64,000 bases of DNA from an uncultured Oscillospiraceae bacterium (GTDB lineage Bacteria; Bacillota; Clostridia; Oscillospirales; Oscillospiraceae): contig CAKTPQ010000003.1 of the NCBI GenBank assembly GCA_934591745.1, positions 1-64,000 of the forward strand, read 5' to 3'. The notes beneath the pieces were generated by a model. It was not told where the DNA came from. It ran no database searches and saw nothing but the letters and a program-made list of their open reading frames with translations. Position 1 is the first letter of the stretch; each line of letters starts with the position of its first letter. The translations under genes and the position numbers were made by a program. Shown one piece after another: positions 43,701-53,167 of this stretch.

Positions 43701-46700
43701 ACAGTGCCTTCATCTACCAGAAAAACTACTCACTGGAGGACATGGCCGCGCTGCTGTGCGCCTATGAGGACTGGTGCCTGCAGATGGAACGCGCCGTCTC
43801 GGTACAGGCGGTAGACGCTCTGTATGCCGACGCCCGTCAGGCCCTGTCCCAGTTGGCCTTTACATTCCAGCCGGCCGATACTCCGCCGGATATGGACAGA
43901 GCCGCCGCGCTGGCGCTGGAGCTGGCCCGCACCCGGGCGCGGCAGCGCCTGACCGAACTGGCGGACAGCCGTATCGCCGCCCTTGCCGATCTGGCCGGCG
44001 ATCTGATGCCGTATCCCGCTGCCCGCCGCCAACGGCTGACAGCGGTGCTGGCTTATTCCGCCGCCGCTATCCGTGCAGCGGCGGACAGGGACTTTACCGT
44101 CCTGACCGATCACGCCGCCGTGGCTGAAACGCTGGAGACGGCCACTGCCGATGTGGAGGCGGCCTATGACGCCGCCCGTACCCGCATCCAGCGCCTGCTG
44201 GACAGCACCGGCGACTGGGACGGCATCTCCGTTCAGCAGCCCGGCGGCAGCGGTACTGCCGCCGACCCCTACCGCATCGGCACCGCGCAGGAGCTGGCCT
44301 GGCTGGCTCAGGCTGTGAACAGCGGGGCGGGGGAGGCCTACCACGCCATGGTAACGGCGGACATCGACCTTGGCTTCCAGCCCTGGCCCGTCATCGGTGC
44401 GTCCGCGCCCTTTACCGGCACGCTGGACGGACAGGGCCACACCATTTCCGGCCTGTACATCAATGAGCTGGCGGAACCCACGGCCTTGGGCCTTTTCGGC
44501 ACGGCGGAGGATGCTGCGCTCCGGGATCTCACCGTTTCCGGTGCCATCGACCTTACCGATGTGGATATGACCGGCGCGGCGGATGCCCTCAGTGTCGGCG
44601 GACTTATCGGCCGCGGCAGCGGCGTCACGCTGGAGGGCTGCGTCTCGCAGGTGGATATCGCCGTCTCCCTGACCAATGCCCCGGACAGCCAGTCCGCCGC
44701 GTTGGGCGGCCTTGTGGGCCGTCTCTCCGGCGGCGTCCACCGTCTGGCGGACTGCCGCAGCGAGGGTCGTCTCACCGTCACGTCTGCCCCCGGCAGCCGC
44801 TATCTAGGCGGCAGCGGGCAGGGCGGTCTTGGCGGCATCGTGGGCAGCGTCACCTCTGACGCCGTGCTGACGCGCTGCGTCAACGCGGGCAGCGTTACCG
44901 CAGACCGCGCCGCCGGCGTGGGCGGCATCGCGGGCCGTCTGGACGGCGGCACCGTCACCGTGACCCAATGCGCCAATCAGGGGGCCGTGTCCAACGACAC
45001 CGCCGCCTCGCTGCTCCGCCGGGGCGGCACCGGCGGCATCGCCGGTCTGGCCGTCTCCGGTGCCGTCACCATCGACCGCTGCTACAACACCGCCGTCATC
45101 GCCGGCCGCACCATCGTGGGCGGCATCTTGGGTGGTGAGATCGGCGACTACGCCGCCAGCATCCCCTCCTATACCGGCAACAGCGCCCTTGTGGTGCAGT
45201 ACTGCTACAACGCGGGCCGTCTGGATACCGGCGCGTCCATGGAGCGCGTCGGCTCTCTGGCGGGCTATCCGCTGGACGGCTGCTACCGGGAGGGACTGAC
45301 AGTGCTGACGGGCACGGCCCGTGCCCGTCTGGGCTGGCGCAGCAGCCAGGGCGACAGCGTTACGGAGCGCAGCACCCTGACGCCGGACGTGTTCCCCGGC
45401 CTTGTGCGCAGCATCGGCGGCCTCAACGGCGGCTATCCGCTGTTTGACTGGCAGCTGCTGGAGTCCCGCAGCCGCGAAACGGTCATCAGCTATCTGGAGG
45501 ACTACTATACCCGGTACGCCGCGCCCTACGTCTCCGCCGCCCAGCGGCAGGAGCTGGCGGCGCTGCTGACCGATACTGCCGCCGCTATCCGCGGCGCATC
45601 ATCGGCGGACGATGTCCTGACCGCGTTCGACACGGCCATGGCCCGCCTGACCTCGCCGGAGCTGCTGGAGCAGGCCATTGCCGCCGCACGGAAGCGGCTG
45701 GCGAAGCTCTGCAAGGACGCCTGTAAGGCGTATCCCCATATCGCGGACGAGCTCCGCGCCCTGTACGAAAAGCAGTTGGCGGCGCTGGAGGGCTGTACCG
45801 TCGCCGCCGAAACCGATACGGTGCTGGACGGCTTTGCCGCCGGTGTGGTGGACTGCCTGCTGCTGAAGCTGGACGGCATCCCCATGAAGGAACTGGAGAC
45901 GCGGCTCCCGGCGGCGGAGGCCGCCGCCGCGGCTCTGACCGATGTCCAGCGGGGCATGCTGCTGTACTACGGGCGGCTCCCGGAGCGGAAAGCACTGCTG
46001 ATACTCTACCAGCAGAATATCGAAAAGCTGAACCAATGGCGCAAGGCGGACAAGAAGGCCTACGACGACCTGACGGAGGAGATCGCCGCGCTGGCCGCCC
46101 GGACCCGGCAGGCACTGGACGATGCCACGGACGCCAAAGGCATGACCGCTGCACTGGACATCTACTGTGCTGGCGTGGTGGAACTGCTCATCACCGCGCT
46201 CGGCCCTGTTCCGGAGCTGCTGACGCTGGAGGAAGCGGCTCTGTATCAGAAAAATATCCTCCGGGCACAGGCTGCCTATAGCCGCCTGACCGATGCGCAG
46301 AAGGAGCTGGTGCCCAATCTGGAGGCGCTGGAGGCGGCGCAGGCGCGCTATGCCCAGTTCCAGCAGGATCTGGCCGCCGCCCGGCGGGTGGAGAGTCTCA
46401 TCGCCGCCATCGGCACTGTGACGGCGGACAGCCTTGCCGCCATCCAGCGGGCGCAGGCGGCTTATGACGCCCTGACTCCCGCACAGAAGATCCTGGTGTC
46501 GCCCGCCATGCTGACCCTTCTGCAAACGGCCTGGGCCCGCTGGCAGGAGCTGGCATCCCAGCCAGAGGAGACACCGGCGCCGGTGCAGCCGAAGGCTGTG
46601 CCGTCTCCGTCTCCGGCGCCGGTGCAGCGCCCCTTCAACTGGAGCCTTGTCTGGATGTCGCTGGGCGTTGCCGCCTGTTTCAGCGTTATCACCTTCGCCG

Positions 46701-46771
46701 GTACATGGTTTGCCGGCGCACGCCGCGCCGCCCGGAGACGGGCGGACAACAGTAAGGAGTGGTACTCGTGA
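40727..46771 (+). CDS. giant GLUG-repeat protein with C-terminal membrane anchor
   Basis: A 2,014-aa protein. ATG 40727 follows AGGAG, with a signal peptide to about residue 26. Three beta-helix blocks with GLUG-type motifs (GTFDGGGFIIHGLSV, GGIAGR, GTLDGQGHTISGLYI) alternate with long Ala-rich helical stretches likely to form coiled coils (about 340-450, 880-1,160, 1,580-1,930). The end is a Pro-rich linker, one membrane segment (about 1,970-1,992) and a basic tail with ARRAARRRA. It should span the wall with its C-terminus in the membrane. It lies 25 bp after the dockerin gene and overlaps the next gene by 4 bp. No dockerin or cohesin is visible. A structural stalk or anchor for the complex is plausible. 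Confidence 0.8.
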   Translation: MRKRITALLLACALALGLLPVPILAAPAGETAYPVSTAAEFAAMDPAGCYRLTEDVTIAAPFPAVFTGSFDGGGHTVTLALTAQADTMSLALFPEVDGASIEALTLTGTVSAGEDSGLAYAAALVGAASGDTVITACKTTARMDITVPGASVGGLTAIQVDGALTLTGCASSGEISASQAVFTGGLVGRQEPYSTLTLQNCYQAADVTGGGEEGLCAGGLIGSVGGSAVLRSCWSAASPEDHTPSLTAWGAQYRVSAGLPGALCGAVDDGASLAGEHCFCIAVPVGGDSTLTLLEPGLFPEYGSHRRGILLDSLNASGDVPEDCVFLLPPETGWPLLRWEQPMTEEERLAAARQTAAAEVEDAFRTASDRVQTLLAEVMGRTGLWYELYDAARQTAADTAARLAQQRAEALASLDADTDINEIQRLAAESRTAMEQTAAGLENALGGNGVSADKRWDGVTQTRPVGSGTAADPYRITSGTELAWFAGRVNAGSTALCARVTEALDLGDMPWTPIGVSDGVDTDGGYCGTFDGGGFIIHGLSVTDTAAQRSYTGLFGTVSSGGVICHVRLAGNITCDQPDSGGNRVLNCAAGGIAGRSSGTLYRCETSVYITTGSGARPAVHVGGIAGQLDGNAIVDGCTSFGTLTGDLSNAGGIAGTVRQNALVRYCRSEGTVTGLRSVGGIAGFLTGGGHLRECENRAAVTGAVAVGGIAGRLDKDSHFSNELDVTVTHTVNYGAVSGSSGNACGTGGIAGWIGAVENGTYTGAAHLSYVYNGGAVTAGGSTTGTACGGLVGNWKTGCVTHGQNASANGLWGVAETLGTTAEDVVQVSALSPDVTPDASRWDKTAASRTLLAQRITPTDARRAVYGDAQSAVYNDILLTYLRRVELSTSAAETETLLADCGAQLQTVLTGAAAAGAQLLADLRAYAAARLYGPEDAAEIQRLLEQAAQDVAAAVTLRDVALLRQTYLGTDRLDGLLQRVPTYPARMRQALYSAFIYQKNYSLEDMAALLCAYEDWCLQMERAVSVQAVDALYADARQALSQLAFTFQPADTPPDMDRAAALALELARTRARQRLTELADSRIAALADLAGDLMPYPAARRQRLTAVLAYSAAAIRAAADRDFTVLTDHAAVAETLETATADVEAAYDAARTRIQRLLDSTGDWDGISVQQPGGSGTAADPYRIGTAQELAWLAQAVNSGAGEAYHAMVTADIDLGFQPWPVIGASAPFTGTLDGQGHTISGLYINELAEPTALGLFGTAEDAALRDLTVSGAIDLTDVDMTGAADALSVGGLIGRGSGVTLEGCVSQVDIAVSLTNAPDSQSAALGGLVGRLSGGVHRLADCRSEGRLTVTSAPGSRYLGGSGQGGLGGIVGSVTSDAVLTRCVNAGSVTADRAAGVGGIAGRLDGGTVTVTQCANQGAVSNDTAASLLRRGGTGGIAGLAVSGAVTIDRCYNTAVIAGRTIVGGILGGEIGDYAASIPSYTGNSALVVQYCYNAGRLDTGASMERVGSLAGYPLDGCYREGLTVLTGTARARLGWRSSQGDSVTERSTLTPDVFPGLVRSIGGLNGGYPLFDWQLLESRSRETVISYLEDYYTRYAAPYVSAAQRQELAALLTDTAAAIRGASSADDVLTAFDTAMARLTSPELLEQAIAAARKRLAKLCKDACKAYPHIADELRALYEKQLAALEGCTVAAETDTVLDGFAAGVVDCLLLKLDGIPMKELETRLPAAEAAAAALTDVQRGMLLYYGRLPERKALLILYQQNIEKLNQWRKADKKAYDDLTEEIAALAARTRQALDDATDAKGMTAALDIYCAGVVELLITALGPVPELLTLEEAALYQKNILRAQAAYSRLTDAQKELVPNLEALEAAQARYAQFQQDLAAARRVESLIAAIGTVTADSLAAIQRAQAAYDALTPAQKILVSPAMLTLLQTAWARWQELASQPEETPAPVQPKAVPSPSPAPVQRPFNWSLVWMSLGVAACFSVITFAGTWFAGARRAARRRADNSKEWYS

Positions 46772-48879
46772 AAAAATGGATATCGCGGGCGCTGCGCCTG
46801 ACGGCGGCCCTGGCCCTGGTGCTGTCTGCCGTATGGCTGGCCGCGGGGCTGAAGCCCGCCGCTCCGCCTCAGCCGGAGGCGCAGCCCGCCTCCCGCACCC
46901 TTATCACGGAGGGGGAGCTGCTGTACGACGGCACGGCGCTGACCGCCTCGGACGTCTCCTTCACCGGTGATGCCTCCGCTATCCCGCCTGCCGACCCCGC
47001 GCCGGAGGAGACACCTCCGGAGGATACCTCCGCGGCGGACACCCCCACGGAGGATGTCTCCACCGATACCGCCGACGGGCTGGAGGACTTTCAGGACATC
47101 GCGGATAAGGGCGGCGGCTCCGGGGGACAGCTCCCCAGCCGGGACACCGGCGGGCAGACCGACGGCGGCTCCGGCCAGCCGGAGGAGGGGGACGCCTGGT
47201 TCACCACCTCCATCGTGGACGGCGACCGGGTGACGGACGCCGACTACCCCTTCACCATCCGCCATCTGAAGCCGGATGCCCAGGTGCTGGGCCTGTCCGT
47301 GACCGTCAACGGCGCCGTCACGGATTACGCCGCCAACACCGCCGCCGGTACGCTGACCCTTACCGGCGGCGCCAATACCGTCACCGTCACTGCGCAGTAT
47401 CAGACGGCGGACCGCACCGTTACCGCTGTCCGCACCTATACCCTGTACTATCTGGACGGCCAGTGGGTGCTCATCGTCCAGCGTGCATCGGACGATGCGT
47501 CCCTCAGCGGCCTTACGGTCACGGAGCGGACACTGACGTTCCGAGCCGTGGCTGTGCAGGCAGACGTTCAGCAGCCGGTGCAGACCGTCCGTGTCAATGG
47601 CAGCACTGTCACCGGCAGCGGCGACCTCTACACCGCACAGCTCCGCGCCGGTGACAACGAGATCACCGTGGAGGCTGGGGGCCGCATCGGCCTGACGGAG
47701 ACATACACCGTTACCTATACCGCTCCGTCCTTCCGCATCGACACTCTGTTTTCCGACGGCCAGACCCGCACGGTCACGGCGGACACACCCTCCGGCGGCT
47801 CCGAGACCGTCACCGTGGAGGGCAGCAGCGAGGATATCTGCGCATGGGTGTCCGTGGAAGGCGTCACCGGCCTTGAGACACTGGAGGAGCTGCGTCTGGA
47901 CGGACAGCGCCTCTCGCCGGGTGCCGACGGCGGCTATGCCGTCACGCTGGACCCCCGCACCCCTGTGACCCTGACGCTGTACTACACCGATTCGGACGGC
48001 GCGTCCCGGGAATACAGCTACATCCTGCGCTTCCAGCGCACCGGCGGTGCCGAGGAGGCACAGCCGCCCACCATCTCCGCCCAGATCGAGGCCGATGGCA
48101 CCACCATGGGCCTGACGGACGGCCTTGTGCTGAAGAACCCCGCCGTCCTCCTGCTGGTGGAGGGCCGCAGCGGACAGGGTGAGCAGCTTTACAGCAACAA
48201 TTTCACCGTCACCGTCAACGGCACCGTCATTCCCGCTCCCGCCTCCCAGTCCGGCAGCCTGTTCGGCTACGACGCCTACCTGCTGTACGAGGGGGCCAAC
48301 ACCATCACCGTCACCGCCGTGGATAACGACGGCGTCAGCGCCTCCCGGACGTGGACGGTGTACTATGAGGCGGGACAGATCACCGTCACCGTCAGCGTGG
48401 AGGCCACCACCGTGGGTCTGGGCACGCTGGTGCCCTACGCCTCCGTCACTGTCCCCGGCGGCACCGACGCCCTCACCATTCTGGAGCAGGCGCTGGCCCA
48501 GTACGGCTACACCGCCGATGTGGAGCGGGGCGAATACCTGTCCGCCATCTGCGGCCCCGGCATCTGCACCGGTTACAGCATCGACCCGGAGCTGATGGAA
48601 CTGATCGTGGCTGACGGCATGGACGCCCAGGGCGTGGGCTATGACCCGGCTCCGGCATCAGAGGACCGTCTGGGTGAATTTGACTTTTACCGCTGGTCGG
48701 GCTGGATGTTCTCCGTCAACGGAAGCTACCCCGGCATCGGCATGGCGTCCTACGCGCCCCAGGACGGCGCGGTGCTGCGCGTCCGCTTTACGCTGGCCAT
48801 GGGCAAGGACATCGGGGCCTACGATGGCTCCGGCGGCGCCTACGGCGAATCCAGCGGCAACTATTACAGAGAATGGTAA
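46768..48879 (+). CDS. membrane-anchored DUF4430 (transcobalamin C-terminal-like) protein
   Basis: A 703-aa protein. GTG 46768 is preferred, with AAGGAG 8 bp upstream and a GTGA overlap with the previous stop; the frame is also open from GTG 46759. An N-terminal membrane segment (about 8-26) is followed by an acidic Pro/Thr-rich linker (to about 135) and several beta-sandwich domains. A C-terminal DUF4430 domain (about 537-690) contains DALTILEQALAQYGYTAD and FYRWSGWMFSVNGSYPGIG. In transcobalamin and intrinsic factor the C-terminal beta domain of this type closes over the B12 ligand. It is a candidate corrinoid receptor at the membrane. The aromatic-rich GWMxxVNG motif matches that in the lipoprotein at 53168. 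Confidence 0.82.
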   Translation: MKKWISRALRLTAALALVLSAVWLAAGLKPAAPPQPEAQPASRTLITEGELLYDGTALTASDVSFTGDASAIPPADPAPEETPPEDTSAADTPTEDVSTDTADGLEDFQDIADKGGGSGGQLPSRDTGGQTDGGSGQPEEGDAWFTTSIVDGDRVTDADYPFTIRHLKPDAQVLGLSVTVNGAVTDYAANTAAGTLTLTGGANTVTVTAQYQTADRTVTAVRTYTLYYLDGQWVLIVQRASDDASLSGLTVTERTLTFRAVAVQADVQQPVQTVRVNGSTVTGSGDLYTAQLRAGDNEITVEAGGRIGLTETYTVTYTAPSFRIDTLFSDGQTRTVTADTPSGGSETVTVEGSSEDICAWVSVEGVTGLETLEELRLDGQRLSPGADGGYAVTLDPRTPVTLTLYYTDSDGASREYSYILRFQRTGGAEEAQPPTISAQIEADGTTMGLTDGLVLKNPAVLLLVEGRSGQGEQLYSNNFTVTVNGTVIPAPASQSGSLFGYDAYLLYEGANTITVTAVDNDGVSASRTWTVYYEAGQITVTVSVEATTVGLGTLVPYASVTVPGGTDALTILEQALAQYGYTADVERGEYLSAICGPGICTGYSIDPELMELIVADGMDAQGVGYDPAPASEDRLGEFDFYRWSGWMFSVNGSYPGIGMASYAPQDGAVLRVRFTLAMGKDIGAYDGSGGAYGESSGNYYREW

Positions 48880-48892
48880 AGGAGAAACGATG

Positions 48893-49825
<933 letters not shown>

Positions 49826-49827
49826 CC

Positions 49828-50919
49828 ATGGCGCGGAACCGTATCCTGTTTCTTCTCTGGCTGCTGCTGTGGCTGGCGGCATGGGCGCTGGGCGCGGGCA
49901 ATGTGTCCGGCGGCATCCTGCTGGGCAGCGTACTGCTGGCACTGGTGGAGATCGTGTTGGCCCGCCGCATCCGGAAACGGCTGTCGGCGGTCCTCGCCGC
50001 CGGACTGTCCTGCCGGAAAGGCGGGCCGCTGCCGGTGACGCTGACCGTATCCAATACCGGCTTTTTCACCGCGCCGCAGGTGCGGGCGGTGGTGCGCTGC
50101 CGAGACCTGCTCACCGGCGAACAATGGGAAAAGACCCTGCGCCTTGCCGTTCCCGGCAGGGGGGAGGGCAGCGCCGCCGCGTCCTTCACGCCGCCGCGCT
50201 GCGGCAAGCTGGAGCTGACGGTGCAGACCTTGACGGCCTTTGACATCTTCGGCCTGCGGGGCACACGTCGGAGCGTCTCCCTCACCGCCTCGGCGCTGGT
50301 GCTGCCAGAGCTGTGGCCCGTCACGCTGTCCCTGTCGGAGCACTGCCTGCCGGACGCGGACAGTGCGGAGTACTCCATGACCCACCCCGGCGACGACCCC
50401 AGCGAGACGTTTGGCCTCCGGGAGTACCAGAACGGCGACCGTCTGCGCAGCATCCACTGGAAGCTGTCGGAAAAGACGGACGGCCTCATGGTACGCCAAC
50501 TGGGCCTGCCGGTGGACGACACGCTGCTGCTGGTGCTGGACAACTCCGCTGCCGTGCCGCCCTCTCCGCTGGAGCGGGAGGCGCTGGGCGAGGCGGTGAT
50601 CTCCGTCTCCGCCGCCCTGTGCCAGCAGGGCTTTGCCCACCGTATCGCGTGGCTGGACCGCCCCAGCGGCGAGCTGGCCTTCCGCGCCGTCTCCTCCATG
50701 GACGAGCTGACGGCGGCCATGCCCGACATCCTTTCCGCCGAAACAGAGGTGGACGGGGAGGACGTGCCCGTCCGTCTGGTGTCCTGCCGCGCCGCCGATG
50801 CCGCCCGTATGCTGGTGCTGACGCTGCGTCCCGCCGGGGAGCCGTCCGCCGCCATGACGTTCTGCACCGTCACCCCGGCTGCGCTGCGTGGAAAGGAGGG
50901 ATTGACACTTGCGCTCTGA
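49828..50919 (+). CDS. DUF58 protein
   Basis: A 363-aa protein with two N-terminal membrane segments (about 5-45), a beta-rich middle and the DUF58 signature FGLREYQNGDRLRSIHWKLS. A VWA-like fold follows (DDTLLLVLDNS). DUF58 proteins are membrane partners of MoxR ATPases. ATG 49828 comes 2 bp after the MoxR stop without a clear ribosome site, so translation is probably coupled. It overlaps the transglutaminase gene by 11 bp. Confidence 0.88.
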   Translation: MARNRILFLLWLLLWLAAWALGAGNVSGGILLGSVLLALVEIVLARRIRKRLSAVLAAGLSCRKGGPLPVTLTVSNTGFFTAPQVRAVVRCRDLLTGEQWEKTLRLAVPGRGEGSAAASFTPPRCGKLELTVQTLTAFDIFGLRGTRRSVSLTASALVLPELWPVTLSLSEHCLPDADSAEYSMTHPGDDPSETFGLREYQNGDRLRSIHWKLSEKTDGLMVRQLGLPVDDTLLLVLDNSAAVPPSPLEREALGEAVISVSAALCQQGFAHRIAWLDRPSGELAFRAVSSMDELTAAMPDILSAETEVDGEDVPVRLVSCRAADAARMLVLTLRPAGEPSAAMTFCTVTPAALRGKEGLTLAL

Positions 50920-53155
50920 TGCTTTGCGCCGTATCGTCCCCGCCGCTCTGCTGGCCATGTCCTTTCCCGTGCTGCTGGCGGGCCTGCTGGGTCTGACCGC
51001 GCCTCTGTGGCTGCCGCTGCTGCTGGCCGTACTGTCCGCCGGGACAGCGGCGGCCCTTGCCGGAAGCCGCCGCCCGTGGCTGCCGTTCCTGTGTTGGACA
51101 GCCCTGTGCGCCGCCGTGCTGCTGGCGCAGGGCAGCGCCCTCACCGGCGGACTTGCCGCGCTGGTCAACGCCTCGCTCCACACGTGGCGGCAGGTGTTCC
51201 CCCGCATTTATCCCACCTTCACCGCGCCCTCGGACGACACGGGCCTCACGGTGCTGCTGACGGTGCTCTCCGCCCTCTGGGGCCTGTGGAGCGCCCGCTG
51301 CACCCTGCGTCCCCGGACGCTTCCCCTTTGCCTGACGGCGCTGCCGCTGGCGGCAGCCGCCGTGGTGCTGGCCCCCGCCGCCCCCCTGTGGTGGATGGCG
51401 TTGGCCGCGCTGACCCTGCTTTTCCTGTACCTGCTGGCCTTTGGCCGGGAGGGGAGCGCCGCCCTGCGGGTCTGGTGCCGTGCTGCTGTGATCGTACTGC
51501 TGACCGTGACGGTGCTGGACGGCTGGAACGGCGATACCGCCCGCCCCGCGTGGCTGGATGACGGCAATGCCGCCGTCTCGCAGGGCGTGGACGCCCTGCG
51601 CTATGGTGATAACGCCGCCGCCGGATTACCGGGCGGCGACCTCACCATCGCCGGGCCTGCCCGGACGGAGGAGCCTATGCTCACCGTCACCATGACCGTC
51701 CCCACGTCCTACTACCTTCGCGGCTTCGTGGGGGAGACGTACGCCGGCGGCCGCTGGACGCCGCTGGACAGCGCCTCTCTGGCGGAGAGCGCCGACACGT
51801 TCTACTGGCTGCACCGGGACGGCTTCCGTCCCCTGACCCAGCTGACATCGGCGGCCCGCGCCGCCGCGCCGGAGCTGCTGGACACGCACAATACCGTGAC
51901 GGTGGAAAATACCGGTGCCTCGTCGAAATATCTTTACGCGCCCTATGAATTGGGGTATGATACCCCTGTACCCGTTGAGAACGCCGTGGGCGAGGCGTCT
52001 CTCGCCGCCTCCGGCCTGCGGGGCCAGCGGACGTACACCCTCTCCGCCGCCGGGAATATCCTGGTCAAGCACCGCCTGATCGGCGCGTCTCTGGCGGAGG
52101 ACACCGCAGCCAACGCCGCCTTTCTGGACGCGGAGAGCGCCTATAACCGCTTCGCCTACGACCATTACACCGACATCCCCGACGATATCCGCCGCTTCCT
52201 GACGGAGAAGCTCAGCGGCTGGGAGAAGGAGCCGGGCCAGACACACTTCGACTGCCAGCGCGCCAAGCAGAACATCCTGTTCTATCTGAGCACCTACGTC
52301 ACCTACACGGAGACGGCCTCCGCGCCGTCCGCCGGCACCGACCCCATCCTCTACTTTCTGGACGGCGTCCAGACCGGCGGTGACGCCCAGTACGCGGCGG
52401 CAGCAGCCATGATGTTCCGCTACTACGGCATCCCCGCCCGCTGCGTGGAGGGCTTTCTGGTGACGAAGGACGCTGCCGCGTCCATGACGCCGGGGCAGCC
52501 TCTGACTCTCACCGGGCAGAGCGGCCATACATGGGTGGAGTACTATCAGGACGGCGTGGGCTGGCTGCCCTTCGAGGTGGCGCCGCCCTATCTCAGCGTC
52601 ATGGAGCAGGCCGAGAGCTACCAGAACGTCTCCGGCCTGGTGGGGCAGGTCCCGCCGGACACGGAGGACAACGAGGAACCGGACGCGCCGGACAGCGACC
52701 TGGCCCAGACCCTCCGGGAGTTCTGGCTCAAGTACCGCCTGACTATCCTGCTGACCCTGTCCTGCATTCTGGCCGCCGTCGTGGTGTGCCTGTTCACCGG
52801 CTGGCTCATCTGCCAGCGGAAAAAGACCGCCCGCCGCAAGGCCCGCTTCGCCGACCCCCATGTGCCCACGGCCATCGACGCCATCTACCGCTACACCATG
52901 GATGTGCTGCGAGCCAGAGGCATGCCTGCCGCCAACTGCGCCCCCGCCGACTATGCCCCGTTTCTGGACGAGGACCTGCGGGAGGAGTACCGCGCCGTGG
53001 CCGCCCTGTGGGAGCAGGCCCGCTTCGGCGCCGCCCCCATGGACGAGTCCCAGCGCCGCCGCGCCCTTGCGCTGGAGGAGCAGGTCTGGACGCGGACATG
53101 GCGCCGTGCAGGGCTGGGGGAGAAGCTGTGCCTGAAATACAAGGAATTTCTGTAA
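50909..53155 (+). CDS. TgpA-type membrane transglutaminase-fold protein lacking the catalytic Cys
   Basis: A 748-aa protein. TTG 50909 lies 8 bp after GAAAGGAGGG. About five N-terminal membrane segments (to about residue 205) precede an extracellular transglutaminase-like domain and another membrane segment (about 612-634), then a cytoplasmic DUF4129-like tail. In the core, where the family reads GYCxHFA, this protein has GGDAQYA, so Asp492 replaces the nucleophilic Cys. The following MMFRYYGIPARCVEGF and His540 in SGHTWVEYY fit normally, and Glu replaces the usual Asp in GWLPFEVAP. It is probably not a protease or transglutaminase but may bind peptide or act structurally. It completes the familiar MoxR-DUF58-TgpA trio. 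Confidence 0.85.
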   Translation: MRSDALRRIVPAALLAMSFPVLLAGLLGLTAPLWLPLLLAVLSAGTAAALAGSRRPWLPFLCWTALCAAVLLAQGSALTGGLAALVNASLHTWRQVFPRIYPTFTAPSDDTGLTVLLTVLSALWGLWSARCTLRPRTLPLCLTALPLAAAAVVLAPAAPLWWMALAALTLLFLYLLAFGREGSAALRVWCRAAVIVLLTVTVLDGWNGDTARPAWLDDGNAAVSQGVDALRYGDNAAAGLPGGDLTIAGPARTEEPMLTVTMTVPTSYYLRGFVGETYAGGRWTPLDSASLAESADTFYWLHRDGFRPLTQLTSAARAAAPELLDTHNTVTVENTGASSKYLYAPYELGYDTPVPVENAVGEASLAASGLRGQRTYTLSAAGNILVKHRLIGASLAEDTAANAAFLDAESAYNRFAYDHYTDIPDDIRRFLTEKLSGWEKEPGQTHFDCQRAKQNILFYLSTYVTYTETASAPSAGTDPILYFLDGVQTGGDAQYAAAAAMMFRYYGIPARCVEGFLVTKDAAASMTPGQPLTLTGQSGHTWVEYYQDGVGWLPFEVAPPYLSVMEQAESYQNVSGLVGQVPPDTEDNEEPDAPDSDLAQTLREFWLKYRLTILLTLSCILAAVVVCLFTGWLICQRKKTARRKARFADPHVPTAIDAIYRYTMDVLRARGMPAANCAPADYAPFLDEDLREEYRAVAALWEQARFGAAPMDESQRRRALALEEQVWTRTWRRAGLGEKLCLKYKEFL

Positions 53156-53167
53156 GGAGGAACGCCC